Shown here: piece after piece, positions 23,601-36,060 of the stretch | How positions within the stretch are numbered: position 1 is the stretch's first letter | How the letters are laid out: every line of letters begins with the position of its first letter | Assembly (NCBI RefSeq): GCF_000499845.2 | Contig: NC_023754.2 | Location: 29,589,869-29,653,868 of the forward strand | From: Phaseolus vulgaris | Taxonomy: Eukaryota > Streptophyta > Magnoliopsida > Fabales > Fabaceae | Direction of reading: 5' to 3' | DNA length: 64,000 bases | Position numbers and translations under genes: made by a program | The notes under the pieces: model-generated | What the model saw: only the letters and a program-made list of their open reading frames with translations | Databases searched by the model: none | Told to the model about the DNA's origin: nothing

Positions 23601-26600
23601 TCATTATAAAATAATGTTTCTCTCTATTAGTTCCATGCAACGATTACCATAATAGAAATTGTTTTCTATCCCAATTGTTAGCTTCTTTCATAAGCTAGGT
23701 AACAATTAATCTACCACTTAACTCTGTTTTTTTTAACAGATGTATAAATCTACACAAGTCCACTTTGTTTTCAGTTTTAAGAAATGAATTTCAAATTATT
23801 CAAATCCTTTTCTTTTTGCTTATAATTCCCTTCAAAAAATGATAATTCTAACTATATTTTCTTTTGTACTCTGATGGTGTGTTTGATGAGATTTAATCTA
23901 TCTAGGCCACAATTCAAAGGCATACTGCTGCATGATGGAAAAGCTTGGCAAACTTTAGTCATAGCAGGTGTTGCTAGTTGGCGTTTACAGAAATCGAATA
24001 AAATGATTTTGATTTTTTATTTCTAATAAAGACTTGAATGAAAAAAAATGTGAAATATCCTGTTCAACAAACTTTGATATTTTTCTATAAAAGTTTTAGA
24101 TTATTACAAGGTCATTGGATAATTGATGTATAAAAATATGAATCACAAATTAAATTTAAATTTGGGTTGCATATAAAATCACTAATAAGGTTAAAGGTTG
24201 CTTCTTCATTTACTTTTCCCCCCTAAATATTGTCAGAAGTTGTATTTTATGTTTATACACAATATTAGTACATCTTTTAGTTTTTATGTAAGCTTCTTTA
24301 AGCTTGTTATTGAGGTCATCATATGAACCTCTACAGATTTCTGCATATGTTTTCTCATGCAGGGGGTTCATCCCTGCGACAAAAGAAGAAGCATCAGCGA
24401 GTATCGTTCTCTTTTTCCTGCAATTGATTTTTCACAGGCAAGTACCTATAATTTTTCACGTAACCAAATTCTGGCAAATTATAATTTGTTCTCTTAGGGT
24501 TTTGCCCAGTCACTTTTATTTTCTTTTCAGATCGACAGTAATGAGGATACTTGGTGGAAGACCGATGTTAGAGAGACCGAAGAAGAACTTGCAGCTAGAG
24601 GGCTGAAGTTCATGAACTGGTACGATTCAGTTACTGGGAATTTTTATGTTATACTTTTTGTTCCCCCAGGGCTTTACTTATCCTGACCAACTCCTTCAAC
24701 CCCACCAATTGCTAGATTAAACATGACTACAAGAACACTATATCCAACCTGCAGAACATAATGCTATTCACATTTAACATTTCCAAATGACAAAGATTAT
24801 AGCCAGGTGAATCTAATTAAAAAAAAAACTTTATCTCCCTTATTGTGCATAATAACCACGACCGAGAAGCGGGAGAGAGCACCCTATTTGTGTGATCACT
24901 TAGTAGTAGGAGCCGTGCATTGGAGGAACACATCCAAGTCTTAGAGGTATCTGAGGACCACCTTTTCAGACATCGGTCTTTGAGACCTTGTGTGAGAACA
25001 ACTTGCATAAAGAGTCATGCGTAGTAGATGTGAATCATGAGATTACTCCATGCGTTTTTCGAAAAGTAAGCTGGCCTTATCTTCCTATTGTGAACTATAT
25101 CAGTTGGTAAAATATTAATGTCCAATTTGCTGCATGACCTTCTGATACTGTATTACCCTATACTGATATTTTAGCAAGGACCTAACCTCCTCCCCGTTAC
25201 CTAAATAAAAAATTACTACTCAGCTATAGAATTTGGGAATTACACTAGAATAGTACAATTGAACTTATATGTTTTACAAAGTCAATACTTGGCTTTGTAG
25301 TCGTTAATACACTAGAATAGTATATTTCTCTGTGATAGAAAGATAAGATCAAGTTGCCTTTCCTGAATTCATGTTGCCATCACGTCTAGTATTTTTAGTT
25401 GGTACTGGGAACTGCTGAGTATTGTGTGAATCTTCTCTAAGGGGCTGTCACGGGAATCGTTAGTGTCTATTACATTTTTGTGAAAAATTACTACTCAGCT
25501 ATAGAATTTGGGAATTACACTAGAATAGTACAATTGAACTTATATGTTTTACAAAGTCAATACTTGGCTTTGTAGTCGTTAATACACTAGAATAGTATAT
25601 TTCTCTGTGATAGAAAGATAAGATCAAGTTGCCTTTCCTGAATTCATGTTGCCATCACGTCTAGTATTTTTAGTTGGTACTGGGAACTGCTGAGTATTGT
25701 GTGAATCTTCTCTAAGGGGCTGTCACGGGAATCGTTAGTGTCTATTACATTTTTGTGAAAAATAAATAGATAACTTCTTGCTGACTGTTTTATGTTATTG
25801 GAACAGATGTATTTTAGCTATATTAATTCATATATCTAGTGATTATTGGTACTTCAAGATTTATGCAATTTTTGTTTAGAAAAGCACAAAAAAAAAAAAA
25901 AATCTTTTTTCCTGTAACTTTGCATTCCTCGTGTTTGTAACTAGAATTTGCTATCAAATACCTTTTTTTCACACATTCCACCAAATACGAAGTTGTATAT
26001 CTTTTAATTATCGATAGTTATCTTTATGTAATTTTTCCTTTAGAAAAAACAATGTTTTTTTTGCCTTATAACTTCTATATCTTTTAATTATCGATAGTTA
26101 TCTTTATGTAATTTTTCCTTTAGAAAAAACAATGTTTTTTTTCCTTATAACTTCGATGATTTTTATCTAGCTGGAAATTTCCATCCAATATGTTGGGTTC
26201 ATATGTGTGACTCCAACTTTACTTGTCACTTCATCACAGGTTGGGGACAAGAAAAGAGAAGGAGATAGCAATTGTGACGCATAGATCATTCTTGTTTCAT
26301 ACTCTATGTGCTTTTGGAAATTACAGCCATCACTTGGAGAAGAAAGAATTATCAAAGCCGTAAGTTCACCGATGCCTTGCATTGCATGTGGTTATTTGTT
26401 ATTCACATCCTCTGGAGCTAACTGAGTTCGTTGTTTTGATTCTTTTTAAATGAAAACATATTGTTTAGTCATGGATTACTCTACAATTTAGTTCCCACCG
26501 GTTTTGTTTGCATCAGTTCAAAAAGTACTATTCCCGTTGTTTCATGTGGTGCCTTAAATTTTTAGACATGGGGTGACGTTCAAGTAACTGGCGCTTCTAT

Positions 26601-26793
26601 GTACTCTTCGTTTTTGTACAGTAGGGAATAATTGTCTGGTTTCAACAATTCTTTGCAGCTTTGCCAACTGTGAGCTTCGCTCCATGGTCATTGTTGATCG
26701 GTATGAATACATACTAAATAATTTTAAGAGCCTCCTTTCACCAGTCAGGATTTTTTTTTTATTTATTTCTTACCTTGTAGTGTGACAGAATAG
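20605..26793 (+). CDS. Plant phosphoglycerate-mutase-like protein (histidine phosphatase superfamily)
   Basis: Ten exons: 20605-20810, 21171-21249, 21401-21508, 21630-21709, 22746-22908, 24363-24437, 24531-24619, 26240-26359, 26659-26700 and 26781-26793, joining to about 324 residues. Despite the name, these plant proteins belong to a histidine-phosphatase group whose substrate is mostly unproven. Exon 1 gives a Ser/Arg-rich, transit-like N-terminus, suggesting a plastid. The core begins FPLHRCKTIHL/VRHGQGIHNVEGD, with the nucleophile His98 in the RHG motif. Also present are PLGWQEVDNLRKHV, IVSPLLRTLQTAVGVFGGEG, GVHPCDKRRSISEYRSLFP and IAIVTHRSFLFHTL (second His, about 281). Oddities: the donor after exon 1 must be CTT/GTGTAA to keep frame; intron 6 starts GC rather than GT; VTHRS replaces the VTHSG I expect; and a TAG stops the protein four codons after the conserved MVIVD, before the usual C-terminal tail. 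Confidence 0.85.
22158..22592. mobile_element. Long-arm MITE in an intron of the PGM-like gene
   Basis: The left arm runs from AAGTTACAAGTACATCA through ATATTTTCAATTGAGTTCC to TTATTGTCCAAAT. The right arm is its diverged inverse, ending ...GGAACTGAAATGAAAATAT and AGTTAACCCT. The arms are about 90-100 bp each with perhaps 20% mismatch. The middle contains a CT-rich stretch. The GGGTTAACTAAGTTTTTAAG-type end is common in legume MITEs. There is no coding capacity. Confidence 0.65.
23225..23600. repeat. Diverged direct repeat in the PGM-like intron
   Basis: GAACTTTAGAC followed by GCCAACATTGAGGCTGGTTTCA and a run to ACTATATCT occurs near 23225-23300 and again near 23530-23600. The two copies are separated by unique intron sequence. 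Confidence 0.55.
25207..25756. repeat. Perfect tandem duplication, 2 x 275 bp
   Basis: The segment starting AAAAATTACTACTCAGC at about 25207 is repeated from about 25482 with an offset of 275 bp. I found no mismatch in the stretches compared. It lies in intron 7 of the PGM-like gene and does not touch coding exons. Confidence 0.9.
25996..26154. repeat. Tandem duplication, 2 x 80 bp
   Basis: TATATCTTTTAATTATCGA at about 25996 recurs 80 bp later, followed in both copies by TAGTTATCTTTATGTAATTT, CCTTTAGAAAAAACAATG and CCTTATAACTTC. The copies differ by about two bases. It is in the same intron as the 275-bp duplication. Confidence 0.9.
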
Positions 26794-27796
26794 GATGACC
26801 ACACAAATTCAGGCAAGATACCTGCAGGATGCTTAAAGAGGTTCTGCAGAAACTTTCATTTGACTCAGAAAATGCACCATACGGTATTTCATATTTCCCA
26901 AATTATGCTTAAAGTTGCTTCTGAGGTACTTGTCCAACCAACTCATTTTAAATCTACTCAGTATTGGCTCATCATCATAAGTAGACAAGTTGAAAATGCT
27001 TGATTATATAAATATTTTCTAAATTTTTAATTGGTTAATCAATGTTTTTAACTGATAAATTTAAATAAATGATTATCTATTTCTAATAAAGTTATCTATT
27101 GTAATTAAAACATAAATTATAAATATTAATGATTTAAATTACAATTTTATCGTTTATTTGTATATTTCAAATAATATAATATAATATATTAATTTTAAAT
27201 AAATAGAAAAACAGGTCGTGGAACTAGACTTTTAGCTCGTCAGAATGGTGGACTGATTAGTTTAAAAATATCGATCCATCTTATAATAGATGTTTCTTTC
27301 CGCACTCCCAACAAATTTACCAACAACCCAATTATTTGGAAAAGACTATTTTTTCCTTTTTAAAAATGGCATCTACATTAGTTTTTCCAGAATATTTTCA
27401 AGTATGTTATCCAAAATTCAGGAAATATATTTCTGGTTTTTCATAATAAAACTTTTCAGAACGTATTTATAAACTTTTAGGATGTTTTTTTTAAAATAAA
27501 TTTTCCATAATATATTTTTGAAGGAGTTTTCCAAAATAATAACGAATTAAATAAGACTTTCTTTTTTTTATCTAATTGATGAACTGCAGAAAGAAATCCC
27601 CAACCCCCCTTATTATATCAGTGGTAGGCTGATGGACCCCCCGAATCACTTTGTTATTTGCCATTTCTAACTAATGCTTAACAGTGTGGTAAATATGAAA
27701 TACAATGGGCATATTACTTTTCACTTGTGATTTTTTAAATGATGTTTGATTTTGTTTTTAAATTATTACTACCCTTCTCTGCATAAATTATTTCCT

Positions 27797-27936
27797 AAAA
27801 ACTTATCAAATCATAAATTGTTCAGATAAATGGGATGCCCGGAATATGAAAGCACAGAGCATTTGCTCATAAATCTAAAAACTTATCAAATCATAAATTG
27901 TTCGGAGAAATGGGATGCCCGGAATATGAAAGCACA
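27797..27936. repeat. Duplication with 80-bp offset between the PGM-like gene and FAAH
   Basis: AAAACTTATCAAATCATAAA, TTGTTC, AAATGGGATGCCCGGAATAT and GAAAGCACA occur in the same order at 27797-27856 and 27877-27936 with only two or three differences. The region 26800-27990 otherwise holds no gene. A short readable frame at 27830-28024 merely runs through this duplication. Confidence 0.85.
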
Positions 27937-27999
27937 ATGCATTTGGTATATGGATGCCAATTCCCAAAAAATAAATCCAGCCTTCAGAATATCTTCGCT

Positions 28000-30900
28000 T
28001 CAGTTGGCCTTCAGAACATCATAATATGACGCGGGCTTTTTCTTTGTCTCGCCGCAGAGTTTCTGAATAAGTTAGGAAGAACTTAAACAACAAAAAAACA
28101 TAATAACAAAACATGTAAAATGACAAAATAAGTGGGGAGGCCTTATTAAAATATACGAACCTCAACTTCAGAGGCTACCCGCAGAATAGTAGCTTCCGCC
28201 CATGGTCCACCCATTATTTGCAAACCTATTGGAAGTCCCTCTTTATCGTAACCAACCTGCACACAAAACATTTTAGTCCAATAAATAAACTGCATATATA
28301 TGATAAGTATTCACTTTATTTAGATTAACTTCTAGTTTATCGAAACTTCTCAATTGAAACAAATATTAATTTCCAAGTTACAACACTCCTTGTAAAATAT
28401 TATGGAGAAGACAAAAGTTCAGCATTGATTCAATTAAGTTGATTTTAACAAATGTAAGGAGCAAAATTATTGGAGATCCCATATTAACTAGAGATTAAGA
28501 TATTTCATTTTTTATAAGTCAATTTTATAAAGTTGAGTTAAGCTTAAAGTTCGGTTTTTAACATGGTATTAGAGTCATTTAAAGTTTATCCTAACAATAA
28601 TTTTTTAGACAACTCACCTTATAGGTCAAGTTTTATAAGGTTGAGTTGGGCTTAAAGTTTATTTTTTAACAAAAATTCATTTTACTTCATGATTTATTTT
28701 ATTTTCTTCTCTTATAAACCTTTGGTGAGAAATTTATCCAAACTGACTAAATATTGTTCAAAATTAGCTATAATAATGGCATTTACTTTCATAACGAAAT
28801 AACAAACATTATTCATCACTGATTGATTTCACTCTCACTCACCGGGACAGAAATGGCAGGCAGTCCCAGAAGATTTGCAGGAACAACGAACTGCATAAGG
28901 TTAGCTGAAAAAAAAAACTGAGTTAACATATGTAAAGAGACAAGTTATTATAATAAGCAGAGTAGTCGCATGACATTTTACTTCGACCGGTCAAGAATGA
29001 TTTTGTTCTAATAAGGAAAAATGAATCAAGATATCATTGTCTCATTACAAACCCAATCCGAAAATTTAAAAGATGTTTTGTACTTAAGCCTGCTCGAATG
29101 GAGTCACACAATGTTCAGTGTAAATAATTGCCACCAACATTCAACTTGAGATTCTTCTACTCATGATAAAATAGTTTATGGATTCAAAGTCTTACGGCTA
29201 TAGTTGGTGACACTTTTATTTTGTTAACCTACAAGTCCAAAGATCATTAACTCATGTTCTATCAACGGACAAGTTTACTTCGGGCAATACTTACATAAAT
29301 TCCTCATATTCTTATTACTAAGCTCTCAAATTAAATAATAACGAATAAATTTACCTTTTTAATTCTAGGTCATTGTTAAGGCTATGTAATGTGAGAAAAC
29401 CATCCACATGTCATCGTTTGATTTAAAAACTTAACAAGGATTATAACAAAAATAAGTGCAAGTTTAGACACTTCAGATACAGTTTTCCAATAAAAAATAA
29501 AGTCTTATCTCGTAACCCATTTAATTAAGGTTGACATTTAAGGTTTTCATTAGTTACCGGAGAAACATTAATTTTAATTAGAGAAGACCGAAAATGCTTA
29601 CAAAATTGTACTTTGTCCTTTATATTATTAGACTGCAACAGTGTATGATATCGGATATAAAATTAATTACAATGCTGCAATGGAAATCATTTCAGAAGAA
29701 AAATATCATGAAGCTGTGACTTAAAAAGGTGACGCTAATTGATTACCTGTAGTCTGCATATCTGTTTCACCACTTTTAAGAGCACTAGGAGGTATTCTGG
29801 GTGCTGTCATGCTGTTATAAACAAAAGACAGTTCAGGTGCAGTTCCTCCATATCTAGTATTCCAGCCAAAACACCAAAACCTTACATCCAAAATAAGATG
29901 TTGAATTTTTATTTTTTTTTGTGTCAATGATCTTTGTTTTTCAGTCCCATCCTCCCCAAAATTATCCATAAATACAACCCACTAGAGCTGCCACTAATAT
30001 AACAGACCTGAGACGATCATATCTGATAGGACCGTTTGTCTTTCAATCTTTTTATTTCTTGGATGGAAGAAACATGACTTGAGGGTAAAAATAGAAAAGA
30101 AGAACAAATGAGTCGTGGGTTCAGGTGTCTTTCCATTTAACAAAATTAACATATTAACAATTAATATTCATCTATAAAAAAATAAGTATATTTTTTATAC
30201 TATCGTGAAAATATAGCTATTTTCATACCAATAATGCCATCAAACATATATACCGTTATCCATACTGTCAAAAACTAATTTCCAAGCCATTCAAAGAATT
30301 ATAGAAAAAAAGCAAATCCGCTTAAATGAACTGAATAATTGCAGGGGTCCTTTACACTAAGGAGTACTCTACCATGTTATACATACCCAGTGGTCGGAGT
30401 TACTATGACATCCACTTTCTTGAAAATCTCCATGTGGTAATACATATTCCTTCGTCTGAAACATTTACCATAAATTTTAGAATCTACATACACAATTTCT
30501 AGTATGGTTTACATTAGTCAGTCTGTTCTGACGGTTATTAATTTAAAAGATTGAAAAATTATATTTTGACACCCTTTATAAAATACAATTACTTGACATC
30601 TTTATTATAATGGTATGATAATATAATACTTAAAAATTATCTTGTTAATTTAAACATTCATATTATTATATTATTATAACAAGTTTTTAAGTACTTGTAT
30701 ACAAAACAAAGGGTGTCAAGATATCATTACAATTGTAATATATCATTTTCCAAGGTCATGAGTAAGTACAGGAACATATGTTTGTCATGTTTATTATAAA
30801 GTCTTCTCTCACCTGATACATTGGGCTGCAACATAATCTGCTGCTGTAAATGACCGAAAAAGAGCCAAACTTGTCCGAGTATCATATGCCAATTTTACAC

Positions 30901-33900
30901 CTTTCCTACGGAAGCAAAGAAATAGAGGAAGCCACGATAAACTTCTATAGGCACGGCCTAATATTAACGACTTTTAATAACAGACTAGAAGGTGTCTTTT
31001 AACAATTTGGACTACAAAATGAAATTACCAGGCTTCAGTATATACTCAAACATACCCGTCTTCACAATCAGGATTCAGCGAACATAAGCATTCAGAGCCA
31101 ATAGAAACGACATGCGCAGTTCGCATCTCAAGAAGCTCTGGTATAACAATTTCTATAATCTTCAAATAAATATACACTACTTAGCGCTGTTTAAATCTAT
31201 CATGCTAGTGTATTAAATGATAGAATGATGAACTTACTTCACAACCATGCTCCTTTGACAGTAGATTAAGTGCATCCTCGCATTTATCGGATATTTCAGT
31301 TGAATGCACGTCATTAAACCACTTCACAAGAATAAATATATTATTTAGAAAAAGTATGTCACATAAAACTGCACAAAATCTATTTTGAAAGGATAAGGTA
31401 ATTACCGGAGTGTACTTTCCTATTCTTAAAAATCCCAAGGCATTTGAATGGTCATTGGATGACAGAGTTGGCAAACAAGGTGGTGACTACAATAAACACA
31501 AAAATATATGCATCAAACTTACTCACTAATAGCTAAGTTTTGTATAGAGAATAAAGTATAGAAAAACACACTCGAGTTGGTTTAGTACTTCGTATGTCAT
31601 ATACACATCCATAACATAGAATTATAGGTCTAAAAAATATTATTTAGAAAGAGTAGCAGTACAAGGGAAGCGTAAAATGTTATTATAGGTACAGGTTTAC
31701 TTGGTTATGGCTGGGACACAGAAATTGTCAACGTCACGGTAATCTACTCTCCTAGGTTTGATACATCTCCTTTTCAGTTAGTGCTTTTAAATGACTGGGG
31801 TCAATGTTCCAAAGTTGGACCCTAGTTTTTCTTGTCACTAATTTTGTTATGAAAAAACGATTTGGCTTTATTTAATGAAAAATTACTTGAAGAGACTAAC
31901 TCAATCCACAAAATTAGCTATGTAGTTCCTTCTTGAATTTAGGCTTGTGACCTAATTCAACACAATTAAACCAGTTTTTGAGATGAGAATTGTCCAAGCC
32001 TTATAAGAATTACCTTGGTCACATCTTTAGGCAATTAATGTACTCGAGGTTGCAGTTCAGGCAGCTCAAAGAGGCCATAATAAGGCAGGCTTAGGGTGAC
32101 TAATTAAGGCAATTTTCCAACAACAACAACAAAACTTACCGGTCTTAAACTGATTCTATTTGCAGGCGACGCTCCCAACATTGCCGCATACCTGAATCAT
32201 TAGGACCAAAAGATCTGTTATATATCTTTAAGAAATCAAGCCATAGTTATAAGGGTTTTATACTTGATATCAACAACTGAATTTCTAAACCAAACAGCTT
32301 GAAGTCCACATGCACGTGTAAAGTTGAGAGCAGTCAAGTAAAATGAAAGAGTTAGTCTGAAAAAGGTAGCATAAAAGAGAAAGTGAGAAGTATGCATTGC
32401 ATACACTAGCATGACGTCCTCCACTGATGAAGCAATAGGACCAATAATTTCCACAGTCCCAGAATCGCATAATGACCTGTAAATAAAACCAAAACAGGTG
32501 AATGCTCAATACATAACAACTTTAGCTAGCCAAACACTACAATGTTTTCTAATACAACTAAATATTTAGTTTCCATATCCTTTTTAATTCTAACCAATTG
32601 AATAGAGAACACCAATGCCATCTGATGGTATATTGAATAAGAAGCTAAAAGATGAAAACAGAGGCATTTTCAATGTAATAGATTAAATTGTTGATTTTCC
32701 CCCTCATAGTCATGAGGTATTTGGCTCATATATTTTAAGTCTAATACAACAAACTTTCTTCAATTAGCCATAAAGGAGTTTCTTCAACATCTTGTTAACT
32801 ATGTTTTCAACCATGGTTTTCTTCTTCCTTGACCAAACTTCTCAGGGTTGTCTTTGATATGAATGCCCAGGGAGAAAATAGTAATTTCATTTCACAGTCA
32901 GAATAGAAAATGGTCAAAATCCTGACCCCAACTAATAGGAATAGGATCACAAATCATAATTGTTGCTACAATGTGGTACAAAATACAAAAAAAAAAACTT
33001 TTTTGAAGAGCAAATACTAGACATAAAGAGCTAGTAATGATTGATCCATCGCATAGTACAAGAAATTACCCCTCCATGCTTGTCCGCCCATATGTCGTCT
33101 TCAATCCCACCACACCACAAAGGGAAGAAGGAATACGGATTGAACCTGCCGTTTTCCAAAAATTTTAAAAATATATTGCATAAAAAATTTGCCAAAAAAT
33201 TAGTTTAATACATTAGATTTGTACAACCTCCACCATCAGTTCCCAATGCAGCAGAACATATTCCAGAAGCAACAATTGCAGCTGGACCTGAAGAAGATCC
33301 ACCAGTATACCGATCAGGTGCATGAGGATTTCTTGCAGTTCTGCAACTCAAGAAAAATCAGTTGAGTAATCAACGGAGGTAGATTCTGATGAACACTAAA
33401 AAATACAAGCAAACCAAAACAGTTTTCAATGTTATGTAAGATTCACGGAAATTACTGGTGTGGAAAACTATCCTTTAATTCCTAGAGGCCTTTGACACGT
33501 GTCCTTGTGATAGAAACTTCTTCTCAGTTCACATAACTAGGGAATCAGGCCCAGTAATTGCATAAAACTGAGAAAGAAATAACAGAAAACAAAGAAGAAA
33601 AGACAATGCAGGTCATTTGACAGACCTTTAACCTCACATCCAATTCCGCACTCAACTCCTGTTTACCACCCCAACCTCACTCCCTTCCTTCCTTTTAGTC
33701 CCTTCAACAGATTCCTTACTGCCCCTAACTGTCACATTGGCAGATTCCCTTACACATGCTCTCTTCATTTTAAACGAGGGTGCAATCCCCTGCTACTCTT
33801 CTACTTCTTTATATAATAATTGACACAACTTCGTTATGAGACAGAGTCTATTATGTTGCCATATCACATTTTGTACCTTTCAATAATGTTTCTTATGTTT

Positions 33901-35748
33901 CAAACAAAAAAGATGAAAAACAAGTGAAGTGAATGACAACACAAAGACATTTGTTAACATATTAGATAAATATATGGAAAGAAGGAAGAATGGGCTAAAT
34001 TTAAAACCTGTAAATATATTAGGAAAAGCAAGAAAAAATCATTATGCAGATAGTGACATCAAGATTTAAATTAACATATTATAAACTTACCCATAATTAG
34101 GATTATTTCCTGTTGTACCCATTCCTAACTCATGCATATTTGCTTTCCCTACGAATATGACACCGCAGCTTCGCAGTCTTGAAACACAGACTGCATCCTT
34201 CTTTACAGTACGTACCTCATGCATCCATGTCGATGCTCCTGTCATCATCAGAAGAAAATTCAAAGGCTTTTTTCAATTACTTGGACAAAATATGATGCCA
34301 AGATATACATGAACTTAGACGGGATATACTTACCCTTAGATGGATGAGGATAACAATCGATGTCATCTTTGATGGCCATAAAAATTCCATCCAATATCGA
34401 CAATGGATTTCCTACATGATCAAAGTCCAAGAATATAACTTGCGTAACTGTGTGTCTGTTCCCACCATGTCTCAACATAATCATGTGTGAAAGATTTAGG
34501 TAAGCATCAGAATCATACAAGATTACCTGCTTCAAACCTCTGAGTAGATGCTGCCGCCTGCTCTCGGACTTCCTCAGCTACAAAGGATATCAATAGTGGT
34601 ATAGGAGGTTTATTTCCTCCATTCTCCTCTATAATGGAGATTATGTGCTCGGCAACCTATAAATTCCAAGCGAAATTGTTTCATTTTACAATTTAATTTG
34701 AATAAAGAGAAGACAAAACTGTACTCAGTTGATGGCAACAAAATGTGACATACCAAGGATGGGGTTACTTTTCTAGATCGATAAGCATGAGCATAGTCGC
34801 GTATTTTCCAGTACCGAAAGGATGCATGTGAATTTTCCAAAAATTCAGCAGCATCATAATGTGGAAGACACTTCAAGGCAGACACAACTCGATCTTCAGG
34901 TCTCCCATCTTCTTCAAGGACAACAACACCAGGTTCCGTTTCTAAAGTAACATTACAAACATCAAGGAGGGTTATATAATAAGCAAGCATCCTCGAATGT
35001 AAGGCAAATAATTTGACACAATTACTAATATCCATTATTATCTAAGGGAAATTTGTTCCTCCTATCCCATTCTAATTGTCTTAAAGAACTTCAAATTTAA
35101 GTAAATCCAACATATAAACCCACCAACAATTTAAGCATACAATTATACTATTAAGACTGCAATATTGAAAAGAAACAATTCATTCACAGATGAGGAGAGG
35201 GAGCCACCTTGAGGTGGATATTCAGGCTTAAACATGGGTTCCTCAGGTATCACAGTGTGCTGCAATATCTGTCATAATAAGAAAGAAAAATAAACGGACA
35301 ACATATAGTCAATTTGCAATGCTACTGTCGAGCACACGCAACTGAAGTATTGTTCATAAACAACAATGACAAACTGAAACAAAACACCTTTAACCATGAG
35401 ACATAAGAATAAGACATTAGTCACTAATTTCAGCTACAAAACACACACCTTGTCAATTTTATTTTGCTTCTTCAAAACATTAATGATCATAGGGCCGATC
35501 AGCGGAAGTTCAAGTATCCTCACAAATAATCTAAACACAAATCCAGTCAAATGCGGAGCTGCAAGAAATAAATAAACAAACAAAAGAAAGAAAGAAAGAA
35601 AATGGAATCAGATGTTAGTATCAGAAACTGCAAAATCAGCATGATTGCAGAATAAGCCAGTTAAATTACCTTGAACCACTTCACGTTCGTACTTAATTGA
35701 GGACAAGTCAACGTCCTTAGCCGGCAACATTACACGTTTTTTCCCCAT
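28000..35748 (-). CDS. FAAH: Fatty acid amide hydrolase, amidase signature family
   Basis: Hydrolyses N-acylethanolamines and related fatty acid amides at membranes, shaping lipid signalling. About twenty exons run from the ATG at 35748 (MGKKRVMLPAKDVDLS) to the TGA at 28000-28002 (ending YYDVLKAN). Exons lie near 35670-35748, 35449-35558, 35208-35271, 34754-34937, 34528-34658, 34333-34413, 34091-34240, 33229-33343, 33069-33147, 32401-32477, 32140-32192, 31407-31489, 31238-31322, 31057-31161, 30814-30908, 30390-30457, 29749-29812, 28842-28907, 28161-28257 and 28000-28064, for about 600 residues, normal for plant FAAH. The Ser-Ser-Lys triad is visible: Lys in GIFMAIKDDID, the cis-Ser in RYTGGSSSGPAA, and the nucleophile Ser in GTDGGGSIRIP, split across an exon junction. 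TVIPEEPMF, HELGMGTTGNNPNYG, VDVIVTPTTGMTAP and GLPIGLQIMG are strongly conserved with the Arabidopsis enzyme. No interruption was found. Confidence 0.95.
28440..28665 (+). mobile_element. Partial TRIM-type miniature LTR retrotransposon
   Basis: Inside a FAAH intron. TTGGAGATCCCATATTAACT and AGAGATTAAGATATTTCA resemble the LTR start of the element at 62005-62337. It is followed by AAGTTGAGTTAAGCTTAAAG and ATGGTATTAGAGTCAT, a degenerate primer-binding site for initiator tRNA-Met (usual form TGGTATCAGAGC). A second GGTTGAGTTGGGCTTAAAG near 28638 may be the remnant of the other LTR. Confidence 0.5.
30555..30755. mobile_element. Small MITE in a FAAH intron
   Basis: The left part TTGACACCCTTTATAAAATACAA and a right part with the inverse (TTTGTTTTGTAT read on the other strand, then AAAGGGTGTCAA) flank an AT-rich core with further pairing (AAAAATTATCTTGTTA against ATAACAAGTTTTTAAG). 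There is no coding potential. Confidence 0.55.
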
Positions 35749-36060
35749 CTTCAGAGATTTCGAAACACCGACGATCCTCTTCTTTCAACTTCGTAACTGA
35801 ATTCAAACCTTGAAAAATAAAACGAAACAAGTAAATTGGAATCGGCGGGAGAAGAAACGACGAAAGCGAAAAAGGAAGTAGGAAATTGCAATTGCAGAGC
35901 GAAACCTATTAAATTGTGATTTGAGCGATGAAGTAAAGAAAGTGATCGTAACCTTTTTCATTTGTAGGGAAGCGTCGATGGTTCTGTGAGTTCGGCCATG
36001 TCACTGTCTTGTGGATGTTGTTTCATAAATGCTCTTATCACAAAAACCACGTTTCCATAT
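35749..36060 (-). promoter_or_regulatory. 5' leader and promoter side of FAAH
   Basis: Sequence upstream of the FAAH start includes a purine-rich leader and a possible leader intron (AAG/GTTACG near 35953). The exact transcription start cannot be read from sequence alone. Confidence 0.35.
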
